64,000 nt of DNA, from contig JAWKUK010000030.1 in the NCBI GenBank assembly GCA_041398605.1, positions 1-64,000 of the forward strand, read 5' to 3'. This stretch comes from JAWKUK01 sp041398605. Its GTDB lineage: Bacteria > Planctomycetota > UBA1135 > GCA-002686595. Positions 8,739 through 16,283 of this stretch are shown in pieces. The notes under the pieces were generated by a model. That model did no database searches. It was not told where the DNA came from and was given only the letters and a program-made list of their open reading frames with translations. Both the position numbers and the translations under genes were made by a program. Each line of letters starts with the position of its first letter. Positions within the stretch are counted from its first letter, which is position 1.

Positions 8739-9725
8739 ATGGTCTTACTCGCGAACATGATCTGGCTCATCGGCAGCCTCCCGCTGCTGGCGATGTTGTT
8801 GGCCGCACGTCCAACGCGCGGGGAGAACCTCACTGCCGCCCACCTGGTGACCGGTCCAGCCGCATTGCCGCCAACGCTGGCCGCAGCGCTCTTCCTATGG
8901 GTCGTGCGCGACGCCCTTGGCCTCGCCGCTTGGTTGGGCCTAGCATGCCTCCCCGGCTATTGGGTCGCGATGCTCGCGCTGCCGCTGACCGCCACCAGCC
9001 CGCGGCACGCGTGGTCCAGCAAGGCCGCCGGGCTGCTAGGCTTCGCTGCCCCCGCCGTGCTCGGCAACGGCGCGGCACTTGGGGATTGGGTGCCGTGGCT
9101 TGGATTTGCGGCGATCGTCGGCCTCGCTGCCTGGGTGTACGGCCTGGCGGGCCCGTACGTGCTGCGACCCGTATGGCAGCGCCTCGCACCTCGCCTTATG
9201 CGCAACCTCCGCGCCCAGGAGCGGCGCGAGGGTCCCCCGAGCAACTTCGAACGGTCACAAGCCACCTGGCAGCGCGAGCGCTGGCAGCACGTAACGCAGT
9301 CGGCGTCCGTGGACGAGCTGCTCCCCTTCGTGCGCGCTTTCGCGCCCGAGGTCAAGGCCGCGAGCTTGGAGCGCCTGGCCGCGCACGCGAACCTGACCGA
9401 GTCGCTCGAGAGATCGATCATCAGAGGTGGCAATTCGGACCCCCTGAACTATCTCGTCCACCACTATCCGCGTTCACGGCGCGAGCTCGCGCCTGCGATG
9501 ACGGCGCGGCTAGAGCAAGTGCACGGGACCTGGACCGAGGCTGCCCGCAACACGACCAAGCCGCCGGAGGTCCCTGAGGGCCTCATCAACCTGCTCGACG
9601 CGAGCATCGCGGTGCTGCGCGACGGCGGCGAGCTGCGGCCCTCGCTCGCGAAGTGGAAGGCCTTGCTGGCGAGCCGACCCGACTATCGCGGCGTCTCCAA
9701 GGAGCTGACACGTCTCATGAGCTGA
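8739..9725 (+). CDS. Multi-pass membrane protein of unknown function
   Basis: 328 residues from the ATG at 8739; a GTG at 8718 would add seven residues. The first ~170 residues hold four to five hydrophobic segments (MVLLANMIWLIGSLPLLAML, LAAALFLWVV, GLACLPGYWVAMLALPL, LLGFAAPAVLG, WLGFAAIVGLAAWVYGLAG). The remaining ~160 are charged and helical, starting NLRAQERREGPPSNFER. The tail contains LVHHYPRSRRELAPAMTARL, possibly repeat-like helices. No family is recognised. It leads a run of three same-strand genes (8739-11642), all with membrane segments. Confidence 0.7.
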   Translation: MVLLANMIWLIGSLPLLAMLLAARPTRGENLTAAHLVTGPAALPPTLAAALFLWVVRDALGLAAWLGLACLPGYWVAMLALPLTATSPRHAWSSKAAGLLGFAAPAVLGNGAALGDWVPWLGFAAIVGLAAWVYGLAGPYVLRPVWQRLAPRLMRNLRAQERREGPPSNFERSQATWQRERWQHVTQSASVDELLPFVRAFAPEVKAASLERLAAHANLTESLERSIIRGGNSDPLNYLVHHYPRSRRELAPAMTARLEQVHGTWTEAARNTTKPPEVPEGLINLLDASIAVLRDGGELRPSLAKWKALLASRPDYRGVSKELTRLMS

Positions 9726-9832
9726 GGTCATGGACGGCGCCCCGGACCGAACCCCGCGACGTTTCACGCGAGCGCTCGGTAACGCGTTCCACTGTTTCGG
9801 GATGACCTTGATACCTCACCAAGGCTGCGCCC

Positions 9833-11209
9833 ATGATCCGACATACGCCTCGCACTGTTACCCCCACCATCACTGCCACCGAAGACGGCCGCTCGGGGAC
9901 CGTCAGCTATCGTGCCGCTGCAGGGATCTTGACATTCTTCTGGGAGTTCGGCGCCGGCGACTGCGTGGCGTCCGTCCAAGTCGGGACCGAGGCAGAGTGG
10001 CGCGCGCGCTACCCTTGGGCCGCCCCAGAGCGCGAGGCGATCCTGCGCGTGGTCGGCGAAGAGCTGGTCCGCCAGAAAGCACCCTCGTGTCGGGTCGACG
10101 CCGAGGGCCCGGACGGACGCCTGCTCATCCTCCGGAATGGACCCCCGCAGGTGCCGGCGCGCCCAGCGCAGTTCCCCACCAAGCGGCTCCAAGACGTCCG
10201 CCGGTTGGTCGCGCTCGGGGCGCTGGGAGTGACGTGCGCTCTCGGCGCCGCCGCATGGCTGTTCGATCGCTCGTTGAAGATCGACCCGGGCCCGGGCACG
10301 CCGCTCGGTCGCACCGTTCGGACGGACGCGCACGTCGCAACACTGATCCAAACGCTCGAAGCGTATACGCCATCGCTGCACCGCGATGGCTCGCGCGATC
10401 GATATCGAGTCAGCCTCTGCCTGACGCCGCTCGACGGATCCGAGTCGACCCTCGTGCCTTTGGCAATCGGGCTCGCGCCCAGCGCTCTCGCGCTGGCCAA
10501 GGTCCTCGGCAGCGACGGACGCACGCTCTGGTACGACGTCTGCGGCGTCGGCGGCATCGACCTCCAGACGCTTCGGAAGGTCGAGAGCCCGTCAGGTCGC
10601 CCCCTCGTGGTTCCTGCGGGATTGAACGGCGCACAGACGACCCCATTGCCGCTGCCGCCGGCAGCGTATCTGTGCGCAGGGCTCTTCGTCGCTGCGGACG
10701 CATGGCTCGGCCTCCATTCGGACGCAGAGGTCGCGGGCGCCTGCCAGCCGGGCCGGAGCCTGCGGCGGGGCCAGCGCGCAGACGAGGGCAAGGCTGTCCG
10801 GCGCTTCCACCGTGCAGTCGTCGAGCCCAGCACAGGCGGCGCGCGCCTCGCCATCGTGTCGATGACGCGGCTCGCGGACACCGAGCACTTCGACGCGGCG
10901 TTCTTGCGCCTCGACGACGCTTCGGAGCCGCTGCGCCTCACGGATCCGGACGGCGTATTGATGGTGTCGAGCCGCGAGCGCGGCCTCGGCGGCACAACGC
11001 TCCTGTCACGCGTCGACACGTCGGGCACTGTCCTGTGGCAGGTCGACACCGAGATCGATCGATTCACGCTCCAGCAAGTCCTCCCCGGCGAGGCCTCGAC
11101 CGCGTTCGTCGGCACCCGCCCTCGCGTAGAGGGTCGCGTGCCGGAGCCGCTCCTCGCGCTCGTCGACCACCGCACGGGCACGCTCAGTGTGCGTTCGCTC
11201 TGGCGCTGA
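9833..11209 (+). CDS. Single-pass membrane protein of unknown function
   Basis: 458 residues starting MIRHTPRTVTPTITATEDG. Residues ~1-115 look like a small cytoplasmic domain (FWEFGAGDCVASVQVGTEAEW). A membrane helix, LVALGALGVTCALGAAAWLF, lies near 125-145. The rest looks like an extracytoplasmic strand-rich domain with recurring value-reporting strands, for example STGGARLAIVSMTRLAD and TLLSRVDTSGTVLWQVDTEI. The latter pattern recalls PA2928-like proteins, but the resemblance is weak. It lies between two other membrane protein genes on the same strand (107 bp after one, 31 bp before the next), possibly one transcript. Confidence 0.65.
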   Translation: MIRHTPRTVTPTITATEDGRSGTVSYRAAAGILTFFWEFGAGDCVASVQVGTEAEWRARYPWAAPEREAILRVVGEELVRQKAPSCRVDAEGPDGRLLILRNGPPQVPARPAQFPTKRLQDVRRLVALGALGVTCALGAAAWLFDRSLKIDPGPGTPLGRTVRTDAHVATLIQTLEAYTPSLHRDGSRDRYRVSLCLTPLDGSESTLVPLAIGLAPSALALAKVLGSDGRTLWYDVCGVGGIDLQTLRKVESPSGRPLVVPAGLNGAQTTPLPLPPAAYLCAGLFVAADAWLGLHSDAEVAGACQPGRSLRRGQRADEGKAVRRFHRAVVEPSTGGARLAIVSMTRLADTEHFDAAFLRLDDASEPLRLTDPDGVLMVSSRERGLGGTTLLSRVDTSGTVLWQVDTEIDRFTLQQVLPGEASTAFVGTRPRVEGRVPEPLLALVDHRTGTLSVRSLWR

Positions 11210-11240
11210 GGCCTGGATCACCGAGCCCCTGCAACCTCCA

Positions 11241-11642
11241 ATGGAATCCCTTGCTTCGATCCTCCTCCGAGTCGCGGCGGCATTGCTCGGGCTGCCCTGC
11301 GTCGCGGTCTTGGTGCTTTGGCTCGTTGCACGGCTGAAAGCCCCACCGCCGTCACCTGGTTCGGTCGTCGCCGGCGTCGATCATCCAGACGCAGTGCTGT
11401 GGACGTTGGAGGGCCTGCAGCGCGCGATCGGCGCCGCTGGCCGTGGCCTCGACGGCCTGAGCCGCATAGCGATGTCGGGCGCGGCAGCGCTCGCGCTGTG
11501 CGGGCTTGTGCTCTCTGTCGGGTTATGGTTCACGGGCCGCGGCCTTGCATCTAACGCGCCATGGGCGCGCGTCGTGGCCCTCGGCTTCGTCGCTCTCGTG
11601 GGCCTCACGGCCGCCCTCATTACGATCGTCACGAGGCGCTGA
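11241..11642 (+). CDS. Small two-helix membrane protein
   Basis: 133 residues from the ATG at 11241 (MESLASILLRVAAALLGLP); upstream codons in frame look non-coding. Hydrophobic segments lie at ~5-25 (LLRVAAALLGLPCVAVLVLWLVA), ~75-95 (ALALCGLVLSVGLWF) and ~107-130 (VVALGFVALVGLTAALITIV). The loop between the first two is short and polar. No family is recognised. It follows the single-pass protein by 31 bp and is probably co-transcribed. 11643-11885 holds nothing recognisable. Confidence 0.6.
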   Translation: MESLASILLRVAAALLGLPCVAVLVLWLVARLKAPPPSPGSVVAGVDHPDAVLWTLEGLQRAIGAAGRGLDGLSRIAMSGAAALALCGLVLSVGLWFTGRGLASNAPWARVVALGFVALVGLTAALITIVTRR

Positions 11643-11885
11643 CGCGGCGCAAGCCCAGCTAGGGCGCGCGGCGCCATCTGCGAGATTCCTGACGCCTGGC
11701 CCCGGGCCGCGCCGTTCGTCCGTGGCCATGAGGCACCACGCACCTTCCAAGACTGTCCGCTCGACCCCCGGCGCGGCGCCCGCTCGCGCTGGCCTCGTCG
11801 AGCGACTCACCCTCTCCGCCCCCCTCCCGTAAGCGTCCTTCGAGCCCCACGTCGGGGCCGCGCCACGCGACCTGCTTCCCGCGAG

Positions 11886-12173
11886 TCAGTTCGCGAGCCG
11901 GCGAATGAGGTCCTGCCGTTTCGCATCGAGCTCGTCGGCGAAGTGCAACTTCCAGGCAGCGGGTAGCAACTTCTCGTAGTCGCGCTCGTGGTCCATGCGC
12001 ACGAGCACCTCGCGCAACCACGCCTGGGGATCGACGCCTGCGGCCAACGCTGTCCGCAGCAGGCTCATCAAGATCACGCCCGTCTCGCCGCCGTTCTCCG
12101 TCATTTAGGACAGCCAGTTCTTGCGGCCCACCGCGACGCCGCGCAGTGACCGCTCTGCGGCAACGAGGTGTCC
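11886..12173 (-). pseudogene. C-terminal remnant of IS66-family transposase (TnpC)
   Basis: On the minus strand, AERSLRGVAVGRKNWLS is followed by an in-frame TAA at 12104 and then continues TENGGETGVILMSLLRTALAAG, VDPQAWLREVLVRM. This matches the IS66 transposase tail, which normally reads VGRKNWLF-x-GSDEGG and then S-L-I-E-T-x-x-x-x-G-x-x-P-x-x-Y-L-R-x-V-L. The stop splits the tail, and nothing before AERSL belongs to IS66: at ~12173-12176 the sequence switches to a group II intron reverse transcriptase. IS66 pieces of the opposite end lie at 53125-53860. Confidence 0.75.
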
Positions 12174-12175
12174 AT

Positions 12176-12649
12176 GAAGTCGGCCTCGAAGATCGGTTCG
12201 AGGATCAGGACCGCGGCCATCTGCGCGACCCTGTCTCGCACCGTCGGGATTCCCAGCGGCCGCTCGCCGCCATTCGCTTTCGGGATCATCACCCGTTTCA
12301 CCGCTCGGGGCCGGTAGGTCTTCGTCCGCAGTTCCTCGTGGAGGGCGTCCACCAGGGCCGCAGGACCACCCGCTTGGTTGTTGATGTCCGAGATCCGGAC
12401 ACCGTCCACACCAGGAGCGCCGCCGTTACGGGCGACCCTGTTCCAAGCGGCCTCGAGCACGTCGCGCCGCTGGATCCGGTCAAACAGCGCGTAGAACCGG
12501 AACTTCGGCTCCGTCTTCGCCTTCCGGTATAGCGCCCTTCGAAGCTCCGAGACCTTCGCGGCGCATCCCCAGTCGTTGAGTAACGGCGTGGTAGCTGCTC
12601 CGGTGTCCGCAGTGGGGCGCGGGGCGCCCAAGCGGTGCTCTTTGCTCAT
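12176..12649 (-). pseudogene. N-terminal fragment of a group II intron reverse transcriptase/maturase
   Basis: From MSKEHRLGAPRPT at 12649 the frame reads KFRFYALFDRIQRRDVLEAAW, GGAPGVDGVRISDI, RPRAVKRVMIPKANGG, RPLGIPTVRDRVAQMAA and LEPIFEADF. These are reverse-transcriptase blocks 0 to 2 of LtrA-like proteins. They align motif for motif with the intact protein at 45556-46914 (GAGGVDSQTL, RPLGIPTVRDRVVQAAA, LEPIFEADF). Right after EADF (12176) the sequence becomes unrelated, so the YADD catalytic block and maturase domain are absent. Some upstream in-frame codons to 12700 are probably intron domain III/IV RNA. Confidence 0.82.
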
Positions 12650-13117
12650 CAGGGGGCTTGATGCAGGCAGATCAAGCGGGGGCGGGCCCCTTCGCTCCAC
12701 CGGAGTGACCCGGTTTCGACGCTGCTATGGACCCATCCGAATCCCTGCTGACCAGGCGGACGGTTATGCATTCCCGCCCGACCTGGAGTCACGAACCCGG
12801 CCAGCAGGGCCTCCCAGGTTCCGACGCCTTCCTTCGCCACCCGCCGTCCGACTTGACCCCGGAGAGCTGGACAGGTGCACGTTCCGACGTCTTCCCTGCC
12901 CATGCTGGCTTCGACCTGTCCTAGAGGTTGGCCGCTCCCAGGTTGTAAATGACGAGGCTTCTATCGGTTCGCTCGCGCTACGGCTGACGGCATCGCTCGC
13001 CGAGGCTTCGCACGGTCCCTTGCAGGACCGCACGCTCGGGTCGCTACGTGTCTCGTCGGAGGTTCACACGGTCAGCTCCTTTCATCTGACTGGAAGGCGC
13101 CAGCTTCCCTGGCGCAC
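12176..13117 (-). mobile_element. 5' half of a group II intron truncated by an IS66 fragment
   Basis: The minus strand at 13117 starts GTGCG and a GCGCCAG/CTGGCGC hairpin, then shows typical domain I motifs (for example GGAGCTGACC and GAACCTGGGAGGCCC) for ~470 bases, and then a maturase reading frame from 12649. The reading frame stops being maturase-like at 12176, where IS66 sequence begins. The rest of the coding region and domains V and VI are missing, so self-splicing is not possible from this copy. The 11 bases before the intron (13118-13128) equal 25-35 of the window, consistent with a shared target site. Confidence 0.75.
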
Positions 13118-13142
13118 AGGACGGTTACGATGGCGAAGACGG

Positions 13143-13320
13143 TGCGGAGTAGAGTCGTGGCGCGCATGGGGTGGCGTGGGGCTGAGGCCGTTAGACACCC
13201 ACAGCATGCCGCTCGCTCCATGCGCACTCACGCCCTGACCCAGAAACCTCGCGCAGGGCCCTCATTCGCCGATTCCAGCTCGATCACGCCGCTAGACCCG
13301 TCCCTAAAGCGTTAGGAGAG
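13143..13320 (+). repeat. Dispersed ~175-bp imperfect repeat, copy A
   Basis: This segment matches the reverse complement of 59501-59680 along its length, including AGACACCCAC, GAAACCTCGCGCAGGG, a GATTCCAGCT block and a final AAAGCGT-AGGAG. It lies between the truncated group II intron and the stop of the ATPase gene at 13325. At both loci the same repeat end faces a lower-GC gene within ~20 bp. No reading frame, terminal inverted repeat or known family is evident. Confidence 0.75.
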
Positions 13321-13324
13321 CCAT

Positions 13325-14884
13325 CTAATCTCCCATGTAGGAATCCAGTAGCCGTGAGACCTTCTTGCTAACAAGAATTGCGTCATCATCGGCCTTCACT
13401 GCGTCGCGAACGACATCGGCGAACCACTTCGAGAGCGGAATCTTCTCTCCGTGCCGAGCATCAGGGTTGCCCTCCAAGAGGTCTCGTAGCCTCTCTACAA
13501 GCGTCGTGCTCACGCTCAGGTCCTGCAGACAAGCCGCCAGGGAGTCGAAATCTCCATGTCGCACACTCATCTCTTGCAGCTTGTGCTTACTCGCAATGTC
13601 CGCGATCGGCAGACACTCGGGATTCTTGGCAAAGTGGATCCAAAAGGCGAACGCTCTGTCCCGCAGGCGCACGCGGTCAGTCGGCTCGTCGAGTTGCGTT
13701 CGCTCCATGGAGACATCGTCTTTTACAAGTGTTCCAGCTTTCAACATGCATTGAAGCGCTTCATCAAGACTTCGGTCCGAACCAAGAGCATCGCGCAAGG
13801 CCGCAACAGGCTGCAATTCGTTTTGGTGCTCTGCAACGAATTCCGCCACGCGTCGCTCAATACTCGTGAAGGCGTCGAATTCGTCGCGGTAGTATACGTC
13901 TCCGATAGTGTCGAGGGCCGCGCGCCCTACCGTAGCGCCAGATATAACGTGATTCGCATCAAAGTACCACACCTTCTCTCCCATCTGGCTCTTCGCGCAA
14001 TGATCGAATGCGCACTGCCCGAATACCTGAAGAAAGTGGGGGTACCCTTCGGAGAATAGTATTAGCTGCTGTTCCGCATCGGAAGTCATGCGGATCTCCT
14101 CCGCCCCGTTCTCGTTAGCGCCGAGCCTCAGATAGAGCGCAAGCAAATCTACTAGCTCCGGCTCAGGCATCTTCCCGACGACGATTTCCTTGTAACGCTT
14201 GGTCGACTTGTGACTTTCGGACAAGACTGACTTTACCTGCGGCAATCCGGAAAAGACCGTCATAATCCGTCTGCAACCGTTCCGTTCGGCTCGCTCAAGG
14301 ACCCTCCGCATCAATTCACCGAGCCCCAGTTCAGGTGTGGCTCGATCGCACTCGTCCAACGTAATCAAAATGCCCTGTGGCCCGCTTTGCCCGCAGACTT
14401 CAAGCGACGCCTTCACTAGAGCGGACGATAGGTCGTCGATAATCAACTCAATCTCGGCGGGCAATTCCGCTCGCTCATATCGAACTCCCACCACCTCGAA
14501 GCTATGAAGGGCCTTCCATGCCTGCTTGACAGCAGCCCTTAATCCCTGCACTGATCCCACCTGGGAATCTAGTTTCTTCATCAGCATCGTTAAGAGCCCG
14601 TTCTGGCTCGTCCTTGCCCCGAAGTCAAAATCCACGACCAGAAACCGAAAGCTCAGATCCGAATACCTACGGTCACCTCGAGCAACGGATCTCAAGTAGG
14701 TGAGCAGGGATGTCTTGCCCGTCCCGCGTTCGCCGTTCAACACAAGTTTTTGGGGCCGGCCATTCGCGGCGTCATCAAGCGCCCCGCATAGGTCGTCGAG
14801 TTGCTCCGATCGACCAACGAATAATGCCGGATCGACTGCCGATCCGGTGACGAACGGATTCCGGATCCTGTTGTTGAGGCTCAT
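13325..14884 (-). CDS. AAA/STAND-like ATPase of a mobile accessory region
   Basis: 519 residues starting MSLNNRIRNPFVTGSAVDP. N-terminal NTPase: FVGRSEQLDDL (typical of Orc1-like and STAND ATPases), Walker A NGERGTGKTSLL near 50-61, and Walker B GILITLDECDRA near 171-182. A sensor-like TVFSGLP and a helical lid (FSEGYPHFLQVFGQCAFDHC) follow. The C-terminal ~200 residues are helical with winged-helix-like segments (IERRVAEFVAEHQNELQPVAALRDAL, TDRVRLRDRAFAFWIHFA). Base composition is clearly lower in GC than neighbours. It is flanked by a broken group II intron and dispersed repeat on one side and transposase remnants on the other. No partner nuclease or toxin gene is visible. Defence or plasmid maintenance is possible but unproven. 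Confidence 0.8.
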   Translation of the reverse strand: MSLNNRIRNPFVTGSAVDPALFVGRSEQLDDLCGALDDAANGRPQKLVLNGERGTGKTSLLTYLRSVARGDRRYSDLSFRFLVVDFDFGARTSQNGLLTMLMKKLDSQVGSVQGLRAAVKQAWKALHSFEVVGVRYERAELPAEIELIIDDLSSALVKASLEVCGQSGPQGILITLDECDRATPELGLGELMRRVLERAERNGCRRIMTVFSGLPQVKSVLSESHKSTKRYKEIVVGKMPEPELVDLLALYLRLGANENGAEEIRMTSDAEQQLILFSEGYPHFLQVFGQCAFDHCAKSQMGEKVWYFDANHVISGATVGRAALDTIGDVYYRDEFDAFTSIERRVAEFVAEHQNELQPVAALRDALGSDRSLDEALQCMLKAGTLVKDDVSMERTQLDEPTDRVRLRDRAFAFWIHFAKNPECLPIADIASKHKLQEMSVRHGDFDSLAACLQDLSVSTTLVERLRDLLEGNPDARHGEKIPLSKWFADVVRDAVKADDDAILVSKKVSRLLDSYMGD

Positions 14885-14939
14885 GAGAGTGGACCACCCG
14901 TTCCGTGTTGATGACCAGCGTATCCCTTCTTCGCTTGTC

Positions 14940-15115
14940 TCAGCATCGCGCGGCCGCCTCTCGCAGGTACTTTGGACGCCAGTAGGAGTCCGGAATTCTC
15001 CAGCCGAGGATCTCGAGCAGCGTAAGCGGGCGTGTGGTGAGCCCCGCCGCGATGGCCGGTGTTTGCTCGCCGCGACGCGTGCGCAGCACCTGTAACGGCA
15101 TCCTCTCGAGGAACT
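14940..15115 (-). pseudogene. Transposase C-terminal tail remnant
   Basis: The minus-strand frame ending at the TGA at 14940-14942 reads LQVLRTRRGEQTPAIAAGLT, then TRPLTLLEILGWRIP. The T-P-A-x-A-A-G-L-T motif followed by a short hydrophobic helix is common at the end of DDE transposases. No start or catalytic residues remain. It lies between the ATPase gene and the second IS91-like remnant, supporting a history of repeated insertions here. Confidence 0.4.
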
Positions 15116-15213
15116 GCGCTACCCGAGGGGCGGGAAGGGAAGAGTCGCGGGCAAGCGTGCACGCGCGTAGGTTGCCAGGACCCGCGACGTTGCGCCACTA
15201 CCGGCCCGGAGGA

Positions 15214-15526
15214 AGCGCGCCAGCCTCGCCGGTGCGCGATGACGTGGTGCCGCTGCCGCCGTCGCGTCGTGAGCGCCCGACGAACACGAGCAGCGGCGCA
15301 CCGAATCAGCCTGTCGCGCGAAGCGCGTATTGCTTGGGCAGAGCTCTTGATTCGGGTGTCTTCAGAGGATGTCTTGAGCTGCCTTCGGTGCGGGAGTCGG
15401 CGACACATGATCGCGATGATCACGGACCCGCCGACCATCCGGCGCGTCGTGCTGCACCTCAAGTTGCCCCCAGACCCATTGCCGATCGCTGCAGCCCGTG
15501 AGCCTGCGCGAGTGGACCTCTTCTGA
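15214..15526 (+). pseudogene. C-terminal remnant of an IS91-like transposase (copy 2, frameshifted)
   Basis: Nucleotide-level relative of 5754-6066. The first part (SPVRDDVVPLPPSRRER) is in one frame and the tail (WAELLIRVSSEDVLSCLRCG, RRHMIAMITDP, LHLKLPPDPLPIAAAREP) in another, so at least one frameshift separates them. The CLRCG site replaces CPRCG of copy 1. No catalytic region is present. Confidence 0.6.
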
Positions 15527-16283
15527 CCGCGGCGCAGGTCCGGTCCCCCCCGACCTTCGGAGTCCGCCTTCGGGGTCACTCGGGTCCGGACCCTCTCGGA
15601 GCCTTGCGCGCCTCTCGCAACTCGCGAGGCGCGGGCTTGGGTTGCTGCATCGCCAGAGCGCTGGTACCGTCCGATTGTGGCGCTGTCCCCCATAACCGCC
15701 CTGATCGCACGTTCTCACGCGCTCGGCATCGCCGCGCACCGACCGGGTTCCGCACCGAACGAGTCTGACGCGCGCGAAGACGAGGCACACCAAGCCCCAC
15801 CAGAGAACCTCGGGGTACGGAAGACCCTATCTTGAGCGCCTGTCCTCACCGTGCCGCGCAGCGGGAAACTCGCACATCCAGGTCTACCCCGCCTGGGGCG
15901 CGACACGAGGCGTCCGAGCGATCATTGGCGCTCGAACGGGCCCGATGGCGATTCCTCCCATGGTGTCGATTCTGTCAACGCACCCGTCCCATGACCCGCG
16001 CGGGGCTTCGGCGGAGACACCTGGGCGCCCCATTGGGGGTCGCGAGGGCCTGGAGTCGAAGCCGCCCGCTGCGCGCCCTCCACGGCACACGTGCGAGCGC
16101 CATCCGCGGGTCCACGTGCCTGCGGCGCGGCGAGCGCGTAGACAGGGCGTCGAAGTCCCTCTCCCCTGATAACTTGGGGGCCCGCGCGCGGGGCTCCGTG
16201 GTCGACGCGGACCGCACCTGTGTTCGGGCATGCCATGGCCGGCTTCGCGGACGGTCCGCGGTGAGGTGCTGGCCCCCCCATCC
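15527..16283. other. Non-coding stretch
   Basis: No reading frame on either strand has coding character, a signal peptide, a ribosome site or a recognisable motif. The several short GC-driven open frames overlap each other on both strands. It separates the transposase remnants from the cytochrome-domain gene at 16284 and may hold that gene's promoter. Confidence 0.5.

Noticed and set aside
13143..13320. Dispersed repeat as an integron attC site
   Set aside because: A GTTAGAC box occurs in copy A but not in copy B, and the opposite boundary lacks the matching inverse core; no integrase gene is present.
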